Source of the DNA: a bacterium
Lineage (GTDB): Bacteria > Myxococcota_A > Polyangia > Nannocystales > Nannocystaceae
Assembly (NCBI GenBank): GCA_024742475.1
Contig: JANSYI010000006.1
Location: forward strand, 1-64,000
Reading direction: 5' to 3'
Length of the DNA: 64,000 nt
How positions within the stretch are numbered: position 1 is the first letter of the stretch; every line of letters begins with the position of its first letter. Positions 22,851 through 31,419 of the stretch are shown here, piece by piece. Below the pieces are notes generated by a model. The model did no database searches and was not told the origin of the DNA. It saw nothing but the letters and a program-made list of their open reading frames with translations. The position numbers and the translations under genes are program-made.

Positions 22851-24283
22851 CGATGCGTCGCCGCGCGCTGCTATGGAGCGCCACCGCGCTCACCCTGGCC
22901 GGGTGCAAGCGCAAGAAGGACGCGGTCGTGCCCGAGGTGTGGGACGAAGCGCCCGTGCCCGAGCGCGCCGAGGCCCTCGGCAAGCTCGCGCCGCCGTGGC
23001 CAGCGCCCGCCCGCGCGACCCTCGACTCGGGGCTGCTCACCTATTGGCTGCACGACCCTGGCGCCACGCTCGCGCACGTGCGGCTGATGCTGCCCGACCA
23101 CGACACCGACCCCTTCCCGGCGCTGGTCATTCGCTCGATCCTCGGCGGCTTGCGCAAGCAGGTCCGTCGCGGCTTGGGCCGCGTGGGCGCACACGTCTCG
23201 GGCTCCCGACGTGCCGGCCGCGTGGAGTTGGTGCTCTCGGGCCCGACCGAGGCGCTGCCGCGCATGGTGTCGGCGCTCGCCTTGTCCGTCTCCCGCAGCC
23301 CCAAGGGCAACCGGCCCCTCACCCAAGCCCTGCTCCAGACGCGGGCCAGGGTCGCAAGAGACGCGGCGGCCAGGACCACGCTCGAGGTCGCCACGGCGGC
23401 CACCGTCGGCGCGCTCCTGGGCGCCTCGCTCGACTCGCAGCGCATCGACCCCACCCGCGCCGAGTCGTTCGACATCGACGTGTTGGCCGACGCGTGGAGC
23501 CGGTTGCTCGACCCACGCCGCTGCGCCCTCGTCATCCACGCAGCCCAGGCACCCCAGACGGCGCCACGCGTCCTCGCGGGCTTCGAGCGCTGGAGCGGCT
23601 CGGGTCGGCGCGAGGCCCCCGACTCCAGTCTCGGCCGGCTGCGCTGGACGCCCAAGGACGTGAGCGCCCTGGGACACGTGATGACCGACGGAGGGTCGGC
23701 GCTGCTGCTCCCGGCCGAGAAGGCCGCTGGCAGCGCGCACCTGGTCATGGGCTGCCGCCTCGACACCCCCACGGTCGGAGATCGAGCCAGCGCGCGCCTC
23801 GCCCAGCGGCTGCTCGGCGAGTCCCAAGACGCCCGCCTGGCCATCGCCGGCCCCACGAGCGTGTTCACGGTCGCCACGGCCGTCAGCGACAAGAGCGTCG
23901 AGTCGCGCGCGCAGTCCCTGGTCGAGTCGCTCTCGGCGATGGGCCGCACGCGGTCGCCGTCGCAGCGGCTCTTCACGGCGGCGCAGCTGTGGCTCGGGGC
24001 TCGTGTCGTGCAGGCGAGCCTCGAGGGCGAGGACTGGACCGCACTGTGGAGCGAGTCGATGGACCTCGCGACCACCGAGGCCGACATCCCACGGGCCCTC
24101 GCCGCCGACGCGGCGGCGATGCTGGCGCTGGGGCCCGACCCGCTCGCCGCGTGGATCGCCCAGCAGCTCGATCCGCGCCTGGGCAACGCGAGTTGGGCGT
24201 GGGCCCTCGCCGGCTCGACCGACAAGATGCAGCGCGCCCTCTCCCGCATGACCAAGACCCGCGTCATCGCGCCCACGGCGTGA
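22847..24283 (+). CDS. Lipoprotein, second M16-like protein without catalytic motif
   Basis: A 478-residue predicted lipoprotein. MRRRALLWSATALTLAGCKRKK is a lipoprotein signal with lipobox LAGC. From about residue 55 the sequence has the strand order of an M16 peptidase domain (LDSGLLTYWLHDPGATLAHVRLML; later ALLLPAEKAAGSAHLVMGC), but no HXXEH zinc site is present. It may form an inactive or chaperone-like heterodimer with the preceding protein in the periplasm. The two share the domain type but little direct sequence likeness. Translation is coupled to the upstream gene by ATGA overlap. The family assignment is weaker than for the neighbour. Confidence 0.62.
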
Positions 24284-24325
24284 GCGCCCCCCACCCGCGC
24301 AGCCTCGCTCTGGTAGAATGCCCGC

Positions 24326-25453
24326 GTGGGGGATCCGAGGCACTGGCTGCTCGTCGGTGTACTTCCGCTGGGGTGTGTCTTCGCGACGGCGGAGGCCAAC
24401 TCGACCGCGGAGGTGGCCGAGTCCGAGACCGAAACCGACGGCGAGGGCACGGCCGGTGACGCCGACGGCGAAATGAGCGGTGCGAGCACGGCCAGCTCGC
24501 AATCGGGTGGTCAGGGGTCGGCCACGAGCGGGCCGGGCTCCGACGCGAGCTCCGGCTCCTCCGCACCGTCGACCGACGACCCGACCGACGCGGCCCAGCC
24601 CCGGGCCGACCTCACCTTCGTCGAACCCGGACCTGTCGACCTCGGCCAGCACCCGCTGGCTGGCCAAGACGTCATGACGCTCCAGCTGGTCAACGAGGGC
24701 GACGCGGCGGCCAACATCCTCGGCGGCGAAGATCCCCCAGCGCCGCTCATCTGGGCGGGCGGGGCGTTCCCGGGCACCGATGGAGACTGTCAGGGCCTCA
24801 TCCCGCCCGGGGGTGAGTGCGTGGTCACGTTGGCCGTCGGCGCGGGCGTTCCGGGCCTGGCCACGGGTACGGTCGAGGTTCGCTTCGATGACATGGTGGG
24901 CGCGGGCACGGCGTTTGCCGCCGTCGAGCTGGTCGCCACCGGCCAAGGACCCAACATGATCCTCAACGCCGACGCGGAGTCGGATCCGGCGGGCCCCATC
25001 CTCACCGGATGGGATGTGGAGGGCTCGACGTTTCACACCACGGGAGAGCACAACCACGGCGCGGGGTCGCTCGCGTTCTTCGCCGGCGGCTCCAGCAGCC
25101 CCCACATGACCCAAGAGCTCGTGCTGACGACGTGGGCAGAATCGATCGATACGCTCGAGATGTCGTTCCGCTTTCGCGGGTGGACACGCGCCCGCGACGA
25201 CTTCTGGGAAGACGACCCGCACGACATCGGCCTGCTGTTCCTCGACGGCACCGGCGAGGTCCTCGACAGCCGCAGCCGAAGCAACATGACCCACGACGGC
25301 TGGGAGGAGACCGCGTTCGACGCGATCCTTCCGGTCGGCACGAGGCGGGTGCGCATCCGCCTCTCGTGTGATCGCAACAGCAACCTGCCCGGCAACGACA
25401 ACTGCTCGGCGTGGTTCGACGACCTGTTCGGCGGGCTCGTCTACGAGGGCTGA
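24326..25453 (+). CDS. Lipoprotein with Ser/Gly/Thr linker and beta-sandwich domain
   Basis: A 375-residue protein of unknown function. The GTG at 24326 gives MGDPRHWLLVGVLPLGCVF, a lipoprotein signal. A Ser/Gly/Thr/Glu-rich linker spans about residues 22-92. A first beta domain (residues 93-205) resembles the choice-of-anchor/ASPM-like fold found next to such linkers (DLTFVEPGPVDLG, ECVVTLAVGAGVPG). A second beta-sandwich (210-372) looks like a carbohydrate-binding or PEP-CTERM-associated type module (ILNADAESDPAGPILTGWDV, RVRIRLSCDR). No catalytic motif. Surface exposure on the outer membrane is probable from the linker composition. Confidence 0.8.
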   Translation: MGDPRHWLLVGVLPLGCVFATAEANSTAEVAESETETDGEGTAGDADGEMSGASTASSQSGGQGSATSGPGSDASSGSSAPSTDDPTDAAQPRADLTFVEPGPVDLGQHPLAGQDVMTLQLVNEGDAAANILGGEDPPAPLIWAGGAFPGTDGDCQGLIPPGGECVVTLAVGAGVPGLATGTVEVRFDDMVGAGTAFAAVELVATGQGPNMILNADAESDPAGPILTGWDVEGSTFHTTGEHNHGAGSLAFFAGGSSSPHMTQELVLTTWAESIDTLEMSFRFRGWTRARDDFWEDDPHDIGLLFLDGTGEVLDSRSRSNMTHDGWEETAFDAILPVGTRRVRIRLSCDRNSNLPGNDNCSAWFDDLFGGLVYEG

Positions 25454-25459
25454 GTCCGT

Positions 25460-25493
25460 CCCCATTCGGGGGCCCACCCGCCCCATTCGGGGG
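25460..25493. repeat. Two copies of a 13-bp hairpin unit CCCCATTCGGGGG
   Basis: Identical 13-mers at 25460-25472 and 25481-25493, each able to form a 4-bp stem with an ATTC loop, lie in the convergent gap between the lipoprotein gene and rpmB. No T-run follows, so terminator function is uncertain. Confidence 0.7.
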
Positions 25494-25515
25494 ACCAGCT
25501 CGCCCCCAACGCAAA

Positions 25516-25544
25516 GAGGGCACCTCGCATCGCGAAGCGCCCTC
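25516..25544 (-). terminator. Possible terminator downstream of rpmB
   Basis: On the minus strand GAGGGC and GCCCTC can pair around a loop of 17 nt, followed by only three T residues. It lies 24 bp past the rpmB stop. The short T-run makes it a weak call. Confidence 0.45.
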
Positions 25545-25567
25545 GGGCGAGAGAGGTGCGGTGGGCC

Positions 25568-25804
25568 TCAGACCTTGTAGCCGCGGCCGCGGACGTCCTT
25601 GAGGACGGCGTCGATGCCGAGCTTGTCGATGATGCGCATGCCTGCCGCCGAGAGGCGGAGACGGACGAAGCGATTCTCCGAGGGGACCCAGTAACGCTTG
25701 CTGTGCAAGTTCGGCAGCAGCCGCCTCTTGGTGCGGATGTGCGAGTGCGAAACGTTCATCCCCGTGAGGGGCTTCTTACCGGTGACCATGCAGATCTGAG
25801 CCAT
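25568..25804 (-). CDS. rpmB: 50S ribosomal protein bL28
   Basis: A 78-residue bL28. The sequence follows the family closely: [20 protein letters not shown], then [20 protein letters not shown] and a C-terminal half [20 protein letters not shown]. The N-terminal C-x-x-TGK pattern retains a single Cys, so this copy is probably not the four-cysteine zinc-binding form. It stands alone on the minus strand, 48 bp after the start of queD upstream. Confidence 0.97.
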   Translation of the reverse strand: MAQICMVTGKKPLTGMNVSHSHIRTKRRLLPNLHSKRYWVPSENRFVRLRLSAAGMRIIDKLGIDAVLKDVRGRGYKV

Positions 25805-25852
25805 AGCGGACGCTCCCGAGCGTGGGGCGGCGAAGGTGGCCCAACGCCCCGC

Positions 25853-26269
25853 TCATGTCAAGCGCTCAGCGAGCTCGGTGTAGGTCACCGACGTGCGATC
25901 ATTCTCGCGCACGGTGACCGAGAGCAGGCGAACGCCGCGCGCCTTGTCGGCTTCGGAGCCGTCCGACAGCGCTTTGGCCGTTCGAGTCCAGAAGTAGGCC
26001 CCCAGGTTTTCGGCGGTGGGGTTGACCTCGTTGAACGGCGGGATCTCGTTGAGCAGCCGATGGTCGAGGTCCTGCGCGATGGACGCGGTCAGCGACTCGA
26101 GCTGGGTGAAGTCGATGGCCATCCCGACGCCGTCGAGCGCGCGGGCCTCGACCTCGACCTCGACCGTGAAGTTGTGGCCGTGGATGCGGTTGCAGGCCCC
26201 TTCGTAGCCGTACAGCACGTGGGCCGCCGAGAACTCGGTGGACGCGCGAACGATGTACCGGGCGGGCAT
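25853..26269 (-). CDS. queD: 6-carboxy-5,6,7,8-tetrahydropterin synthase / PTPS family (QueD)
   Basis: A 138-residue member of the 6-pyruvoyl-tetrahydropterin synthase family. In bacteria QueD makes 6-carboxytetrahydropterin for queuosine and 7-deazaguanine synthesis. Zinc-binding histidines are in STEFSAAHVL and CNRIHGHNF, and the catalytic Cys sits just before (EGACNRIHGH). VAIDF-type strand appears as MAIDFTQLE, and the DHRLLN segment follows. The ATG at 26269 (MPARYIVRASTEFSAAH) gives the family's usual length; an upstream in-frame codon at 26368 adds a low-complexity extension and was not used. No other queuosine gene lies nearby. Confidence 0.93.
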   Translation of the reverse strand: MPARYIVRASTEFSAAHVLYGYEGACNRIHGHNFTVEVEVEARALDGVGMAIDFTQLESLTASIAQDLDHRLLNEIPPFNEVNPTAENLGAYFWTRTAKALSDGSEADKARGVRLLSVTVRENDRTSVTYTELAERLT

Positions 26270-26404
26270 GACGGCGAACGATACCAGCGACGCCCCGAAT
26301 GTCCACCGCCGGGGGCGCGCGCCCGCGCACGTCACACGGCGCGTTCGACACGGTGACGAAGGACGCAAACCTCAGGGGTCGTCGCGGTGTCTCTGATAGT
26401 CGCG

Positions 26405-26518
26405 ATGCGAAACCTCAAGGCTTTGTGGTTCGCCGGCTGTGGGCTCGCCCTCGCAGCGACGGCAGCGCTGGAGTGGACCGGCTTCGACCTCTTCCTTCCC
26501 TATCTGGTGGAGCGCTGA
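26405..26518 (+). CDS. Small hydrophobic protein (37 residues)
   Basis: A short frame, MRNLKALWFAGCGLALAATA followed by a Trp/Phe-rich tail, ends three bases before the ATG of the membrane protein at 26522. It has a basic start and one hydrophobic helix, as for a small membrane protein or a leader of the next gene. Codon use has GC-rich third positions like its neighbours. No strong ribosome binding site is seen and no family is recognised. Confidence 0.5.
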   Translation: MRNLKALWFAGCGLALAATAALEWTGFDLFLPYLVER

Positions 26519-26521
26519 GCG

Positions 26522-27739
26522 ATGGACTTCGCGACGCTCACGTCCACCACCGGGCAAACACTCGCGATCGTGCTCGCGGCCGTCGCCGTCGGTGCGAGCG
26601 CGTTCGGACTGCTGGCAACGTCCACAGGACGGGCTCGCCGCGCTCAGGCGCTGGGGCACCCGCTCGTGGCGCTCATCACCGCAGCGCTGCTCGTCGCAGT
26701 CGGGGCGCTCGGGCAGTGGCTGATCAGCCACGCCGTCATCGACGCCACGTTCGCCCCGGTCGACGACGGCTTGCGGAGGGTTGCGGGCACCCACGTCGAC
26801 GCCACGGCCGCGATGACCTCGATCGCGTCGCTGCAGAGGACCGTCGCCATCTGTGTCGCCGTGCTGGTCCCGCTGTCGTGGGTCGCGGCATGGCGGCACG
26901 AGCTCGGGCGTGAGCCCGCCGCACTCGGTGCTTCGGTCGCCAGCGTCTTCGCGTTGAGCCTGCCCGTCCTGGCCGGGTGCGGGGGGGTGATGTGGATGGC
27001 CGACGCGATGCTCGTGCGCTCGTCGGTCCCCGCCGCCATCTGGACCGCCTGGCACGCACTCGAAGCGTCCAAGTGGGCCGTTGCAGGGACCGCCGCGGTC
27101 GGACTGATGGCCGCGACGCCCATCGTCATGCACGCCGCGTCCACGGGTCACGTCGTCAGCCCCCGGACCAGCCAGCTCTGTGCGGTCATGCTCCTCGTCG
27201 GGCTCGCCGCGTGGTCGACGAGCCGATTCGCCAACGAGGACCTCGTCCGCGGCCCGATGACGGCGCTCGATCGTGGCGAGGGCGCCCAGTACCGCAGCAC
27301 GCAGGGCCAGGAGTTGCCCACCTTGCGCGGCGTGGGCGAGCTGCCCACGGCGTCCCGCTGCGCCGAGCATGCCATCGACCCCCAGCGGCACCGCGCCCTC
27401 GAGCTCGTGCTCGACGCCGTACGGACGGGGACGGTCCCCCAATGGCGCCCCTCCCCCCCCAGCGACCGGCGCGAGACCGTCCTCGTCGCGGCGGTCGACC
27501 GTCGCGCCCGGCCCGAGGTCTACGAGCCGGCGCTGCTGCGCGCGCAAGCGCTGGGTGTCGAGCGCGTCGCCTTGGTCACCGTGCGAGACGACACCGAACA
27601 GACGCTGACCCTGGGGACGATTCACACCGAGTCACCGTGCGTGCTGGGCTGGATGCCGCTGAGCCAGGCCCTGCGCCTGTCATCCTCGGGCAGCAGCTGG
27701 ACGACCTTGGCCTACGCCGCGAGCCACGCGCGGCGCTGA
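26522..27739 (+). CDS. Multi-pass membrane protein with soluble, ExbD-like C-terminal segment
   Basis: A 405-residue membrane protein of unknown function. About five or six hydrophobic helices lie in residues 1-235 (for example LAIVLAAVAVGASAFGLLA, and ALITAALLVAVGALGQWL). The soluble C-terminal third contains ETVLVAAVDRRARPEVYEPA followed by LLRAQALGVERVALVT, which resembles the ExbD/TolR periplasmic domain pattern (strand, helix with V..v, then A...G...V.LVT). No MotA/TolQ signature was found in the helices, so a fusion of transporter-energising subunits is only a suggestion. Preceded by a 37-residue hydrophobic frame. Confidence 0.7.
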   Translation: MDFATLTSTTGQTLAIVLAAVAVGASAFGLLATSTGRARRAQALGHPLVALITAALLVAVGALGQWLISHAVIDATFAPVDDGLRRVAGTHVDATAAMTSIASLQRTVAICVAVLVPLSWVAAWRHELGREPAALGASVASVFALSLPVLAGCGGVMWMADAMLVRSSVPAAIWTAWHALEASKWAVAGTAAVGLMAATPIVMHAASTGHVVSPRTSQLCAVMLLVGLAAWSTSRFANEDLVRGPMTALDRGEGAQYRSTQGQELPTLRGVGELPTASRCAEHAIDPQRHRALELVLDAVRTGTVPQWRPSPPSDRRETVLVAAVDRRARPEVYEPALLRAQALGVERVALVTVRDDTEQTLTLGTIHTESPCVLGWMPLSQALRLSSSGSSWTTLAYAASHARR

Positions 27740-27762
27740 GACCGTAGCCTCGACCCGGCCGC

Positions 27763-28296
27763 TCACTCGGGGGCGCCGGCGAGGATCCACGCCTCGATCT
27801 GCCCGATCTGCGCGTCGCCGAGCACGCCGATCTGCGGCATGCGGTTGCCCGAGCCTATGGGCAGGTGCTCGCCGGTCACCTTGAGGTAGAGGTAGCTCTC
27901 CTGCGGCGCGCCGGGCTCGACCCGGGAGAGCGGCGCCTGCTCGGCGTCCACCCCGACGAGCTCCGCGTACGCCATGCCAGGGTTGAGCGTGAGGAACGGC
28001 GCGGCCATCTCCCCGCTGCCACCCATGAGGTGACACGTACACGACCCGGTGAAGATCGGCTGGATGTCCGCCTCGAAGTCGACGGCCGTGCCCCCCGAGC
28101 CCGACCCCTCCGAGCCCGAACCCGACGTCTGCTCGCCCGTCTGCTCACCGCTCGAGCTGCCGTCGGTGGCGGTCGCCCCGCTGGTCATGCCGACCGTGGA
28201 TGCGTTCTGCGTGGTCGTGCCGTCCTCGGGGGAATCCGAGCCGCACCCCGAACCCAAGAGCCCAAGCACTGCGAATCCCAGGACGCGTTGCGACAC
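27763..28296 (-). CDS. Lipoprotein with planctomycete-type cytochrome c-like domain (CXCH)
   Basis: A 177-residue lipoprotein: MSQRVLGFAVLGLLGSGCGS has lipobox GSGC, then a Ser/Thr/Gly/Glu linker to about residue 70. The rest follows the PSCyt1-like pattern seen in haem proteins: DIQPIFTGSCTCHLMGG, FLTLNPGMAYAELVGV, RVEPGAPQESYLYLKVTGEH, RMPQIG and IEAWILAGAPE. Instead of CXXCH, the haem-attachment site reads CTCH, so covalent haem binding would use a shortened motif or may not occur. The protein would face the periplasm or surface. Confidence 0.78.
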   Translation of the reverse strand: MSQRVLGFAVLGLLGSGCGSDSPEDGTTTQNASTVGMTSGATATDGSSSGEQTGEQTSGSGSEGSGSGGTAVDFEADIQPIFTGSCTCHLMGGSGEMAAPFLTLNPGMAYAELVGVDAEQAPLSRVEPGAPQESYLYLKVTGEHLPIGSGNRMPQIGVLGDAQIGQIEAWILAGAPE

Positions 28297-28323
28297 GCCC
28301 CGAGCGTACCAGACGCGCTGCGG

Positions 28324-29304
28324 CTACATGCGGAGCACGCCCGCGGCCCAGGTCAGCCCGGTGCCGAACGCGGTGACCGCGAGCGTGTGCCCTTCGCAGA
28401 GGACGCCTGCCTTGCGCGCCTCGTCCATCGCCACGGGAATCGACGCCGCGGAGATGTTTCCGTACTTCTCGAGCACCGAGAACACCCGGTCCCCGTCGAT
28501 GCGCGTGCGGTCGAGGCACGCATCCATGATGCGCTTGTTCGCCTGGTGCGGGATGAAGACGTCGATGTCGTCCGGGGTCATCTCGGCGTCGGACAGCGCC
28601 TGCAGCATGCCCGAGCTCATCGCGGTGACCGCGTGCTTGAAGACCTTGCTGCCCTCCATGTAGACGAAGTGCTCGCGGCCATCGACCGTTGCGTGCGAGG
28701 CCGGCTTGGCGGTGCCCCCGGCGGCGATCTTGAGGATGGAGGCGAGCGTGCCATCCGATCCCCAGTTGGAGGCGAGCAATCCCGTGTCGGTGTCGGCCCC
28801 AGTGATGACGGTCGCCCCAGCGCCGTCGCCGAACAGGACGCAGGTGCGGCGATCGTCGAAGTCGAGGATCTTGCTGAACATCTCCGCTCCGCACACGGCG
28901 ATCTTCATCGACGGGTTGCCGGCAATCATGTCGGCGGCGACCTTGAGCCCGTACAGCCAGCTCGTGCAGCCGGCCATGACGTCGAAGGCTGGCATGCCGC
29001 GAACCCCGAGCTTCTCCTGCACCCAACATGCGGTGGAGGGGAAGATGGTGTCCTGCGAGCAGGTGCCCACGATGATCGCGTCCAGCTCGGCCGGGTCCAG
29101 CCCTGCGTCTTCGCAGGCCCGCCGCACGGCCCCCGCGGCGAGGTCGGAGGTTGCAGCGTCGGCGGGCGCGAAGCGTCGCGCGCCGATCCCAGTCCGCTCA
29201 CGGATCCAGGAGTCGGAGGTGTCGACCGTCTTGGCGAGGTCGTCGTTGGTCACCACATTGTCGGGGACGTCGCTGCCGGTGCCGATGATCTTGAAGCGTT
29301 GCAC
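28324..29304 (-). CDS. fabH: Beta-ketoacyl-ACP synthase III (FabH)
   Basis: A 326-residue KAS III enzyme, which starts fatty acid synthesis by condensing acyl-CoA with malonyl-ACP. The catalytic Cys is in VMAGCTSWLYGL, His in IPHQANKRIMDA and Asn in YGNISAASIPVA, all conserved. The N-terminus FKIIGTGSDVPDNVVTNDDL is typical. The GTG at 29304 is the best start: it gives MQRFKIIGTG and has GGGGAC about 8 bp upstream. Bacterial FabH homologues also act in polyketide or quinolone pathways; no such cluster is adjacent. Confidence 0.95.
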   Translation of the reverse strand: MQRFKIIGTGSDVPDNVVTNDDLAKTVDTSDSWIRERTGIGARRFAPADAATSDLAAGAVRRACEDAGLDPAELDAIIVGTCSQDTIFPSTACWVQEKLGVRGMPAFDVMAGCTSWLYGLKVAADMIAGNPSMKIAVCGAEMFSKILDFDDRRTCVLFGDGAGATVITGADTDTGLLASNWGSDGTLASILKIAAGGTAKPASHATVDGREHFVYMEGSKVFKHAVTAMSSGMLQALSDAEMTPDDIDVFIPHQANKRIMDACLDRTRIDGDRVFSVLEKYGNISAASIPVAMDEARKAGVLCEGHTLAVTAFGTGLTWAAGVLRM

Positions 29305-29487
29305 TACAAAAGTCCCCGAGGGTGCTCGTGCGATAGCAACGCGCCGGGAGTCGGTCAACGGCTCCCCCGCACACCCGGGGCTGGAACCCTGGCGCCCATC
29401 GGCGGGTGTGCACACCTTTGCGCGGCGTCTGCGTACCGCAACCGTCGCTCGAAGGACCCCGCGCACACCCGCGCGAGGCCGTGCACA

Positions 29488-30366
29488 TCACCGCTCGAGC
29501 AGCTTGACCAAGTGCGTGCGTTCCCACATCACCGCTTCGGCGTAGCGCTCGAACTGCGCCTCGGCCCGTCGAAACTCGGCGGTGTGATACACGCGCCGGC
29601 CGTCGACGATCGGCATGTCGTGAACCTCGTGCAGCATCTCGTGATAGACGACCCACTCGACGAAGAACGCCGGAACGTCGGCCGCGTCGAGCACCGGGTG
29701 AATGCGGATCAGCTCGTCCTCGAGCGTGTAGCTCCCCAGCTTGATCGAATCGCGCGAGCGCTTCCGCTTGCTGCGCGAGCCCCAGGTGATGCGCGCTCGA
29801 ATCGCCCCGTCGAAGTAGGTGGCGTTGAGGCGATCGAAGATCTCCTGGAGGTTGTGGTGTCGCCCCTCCACGTCGACCGTGACCGGCCGAGGGCTGTCGC
29901 GCTGGCGCACCTGGTCATCGTTGGCGTCGATGAAGTCGCGCAGCAGCGTCGCCGCGTCGCGAGACTGCTGGTCGGCATACTGGGCAAGCGCGCGGATCAC
30001 CCGGGCGGGCGCGTCGGCGAACATGTGGTGCACGCGGAACGTGGAGACCCCATCGCCGCGTTTGATGGTGACCATCGAGTAGACGTTGTCGGTGAGCACG
30101 ACGCGTGCGCGGCCACTGCGTAGGTAGGCCCCCAGGCGCGACTGAAGCTCCGCCCGACGCTGCTCCTGATCGAGCGCAGAGAGCGAAGCCCACGCCCGTG
30201 CGTCGTCGGGTACTTCCTCGGGCTGGAGGTCGACCAGGTCTTCGACGTCGAGCTCGGGATCGACGAGGGGCTCGGGCGGCTCTTGCTCACTCCGCGGCGC
30301 ATCGGCCCGCACCTGCTTGGCGGCGCGAGCGCGAGAGCGCGTGGGGCGGGAGTTCGAAGAGCTCAT
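29488..30366 (-). CDS. SprT-like metalloprotease-domain protein
   Basis: A 292-residue protein whose C-terminal domain has the SprT/Spartan pattern: LNATYFDGAIRARITWGS, LGSYTLEDELIRIHPVLD and the zinc site VEWVVYHEMLHEVHDM, with HEMLH as HEXXH. The N-terminal 75 residues are basic then acidic low-complexity; residues 75-180 contain a helical region of unknown type. Bacterial SprT-like proteins are poorly characterised; eukaryotic Spartan removes DNA-protein crosslinks. The ATG at 30366 is used; earlier in-frame starts add a sequence unlike any family. Confidence 0.85.
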   Translation of the reverse strand: MSSSNSRPTRSRARAAKQVRADAPRSEQEPPEPLVDPELDVEDLVDLQPEEVPDDARAWASLSALDQEQRRAELQSRLGAYLRSGRARVVLTDNVYSMVTIKRGDGVSTFRVHHMFADAPARVIRALAQYADQQSRDAATLLRDFIDANDDQVRQRDSPRPVTVDVEGRHHNLQEIFDRLNATYFDGAIRARITWGSRSKRKRSRDSIKLGSYTLEDELIRIHPVLDAADVPAFFVEWVVYHEMLHEVHDMPIVDGRRVYHTAEFRRAEAQFERYAEAVMWERTHLVKLLER

Positions 30367-30685
30367 CGGAGAGCGGGCGTCACGGCATGCGGCCGGCTCG
30401 CGGCCTTGCGCAGTTTGAATCATGGCGTGCGAGATCGCGAAGGAGAGACGGCCAGCGACCATTCGCTGGCGAACGTGGCCTCGGCCGGCGTGCCGAGACG
30501 TCATCGCCTTCGCGTGGACCAAGCTTAGATCCGCCTCCGGGCCGTGGGGAAAAAGTGCCCGGGATCGCGCGGCGCCTCACGATCCGCGAAAAGTTGGCGA
30601 GGTTCTTTCGATTGTGGCGCTGTGCGAGTCTCTTCAGCACTGTGTTTGTGTCCCCTGCACTCCCACGCACCCGTTTGGAGGACCC
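30367..30685. other. Divergent intergenic region, no gene seen
   Basis: About 320 bp between the starts of the SprT-like gene (minus) and the MoaD-MoaE gene (plus). It must carry both promoters. A GGAGG ribosome binding site sits 6 bp before the MoaD-MoaE start. No molybdenum-cofactor riboswitch, terminator or small RNA was recognised. Confidence 0.6.
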
Positions 30686-31357
30686 ATGGCCGCGGTGACG
30701 GTGCTGTTGTTCGCCGGCCTGCGCGAAGCCGCGAGGGCGCAGACGGTCACGGTCGATCTCCCCGAGGGCAGCACCGCCGCAGATCTCCTCGCGGCCATCG
30801 ACGCGCAGATCCCCGCGCTCGCGGGCCGGGTCGGTGGGAGCCGGGTCGCGGTCGACCACGCGTTCGTGCGTCCCGACGCGGTCATCGACGCGGGCAGCGA
30901 GCTCGCGCTGATCCCCCCGGTCAGCGGCGGCCACGACGGCGTGCCTCGCATCCTGCTGTCCTCGGCCCCCCTGTCCCTGGCCGCCGTGGTCTCGGTGGTC
31001 GAGCACGAGGGCGCAGGTGGGCTGACGACGTTCACCGGCAACGTGCGGCTGCACTCTCGTGGCCAGAGAATCGAGCGCCTCGAATACGAGGCGTACGCCC
31101 CGATGGCCACCGCCGTGATGACGCAGATCGCCGACGGCATCGAGGCGGAGATCGAAGGCGCGCGGCTCGCAATCCACCACCGCATCGGGGTGCTCGGCAT
31201 CGGCGAGACGGCGGTCGTCATCGCCGCCAGCGCGCCGCATCGGGCCGAGGCGTTCGCCGCGTGCCGTGCCGCAATCGAGCGTCTCAAGGACGACGTGCCG
31301 ATCTGGAAGAAGGAAGTCGCGCAGTCGGGGGCGGCATGGATCGGACAGGGGCCCTGA
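30686..31357 (+). CDS. MoaD-MoaE fusion (molybdopterin synthase)
   Basis: A 223-residue fusion of both molybdopterin synthase subunits. Residues 1-82 are MoaD-like (ubiquitin fold, VTVLLFAGLREAARA to LIPPVSGG, the GG end that carries the thiocarboxylate). Residues 90-223 are MoaE-like (LVSVVEHEGAGGLTTFTGNVR, LEYEAYAPMA, IHHRIGVLGIGETAVVIAAS, PIWKKEVAQSGAAWIG with the conserved Lys). The enzyme adds two sulfurs to precursor Z in molybdenum cofactor synthesis. Because the GG lies inside the chain, cleavage is needed for thiocarboxylation, as known for M. tuberculosis MoaX. Start ATG has a strong GGAGG. Confidence 0.95.
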   Translation: MAAVTVLLFAGLREAARAQTVTVDLPEGSTAADLLAAIDAQIPALAGRVGGSRVAVDHAFVRPDAVIDAGSELALIPPVSGGHDGVPRILLSSAPLSLAAVVSVVEHEGAGGLTTFTGNVRLHSRGQRIERLEYEAYAPMATAVMTQIADGIEAEIEGARLAIHHRIGVLGIGETAVVIAASAPHRAEAFAACRAAIERLKDDVPIWKKEVAQSGAAWIGQGP

Positions 31358-31419
31358 GGGACAGGTCGACCTGGCCCCACGGTGCATGTCGGATCTTTTC
31401 CTGCAACACCTGACACCCG

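Noticed and set aside
22871..25486. 871-codon minus-strand frame opposite the M16-like and lipoprotein genes
   Set aside because: No signal, no motif; the plus strand has two signal peptides and ATGA coupling.
27865..30123. 752-codon plus-strand frame opposite cytochrome lipoprotein, fabH and SprT-like genes
   Set aside because: FabH catalytic residues are on the minus strand; the plus frame is a composition artefact.
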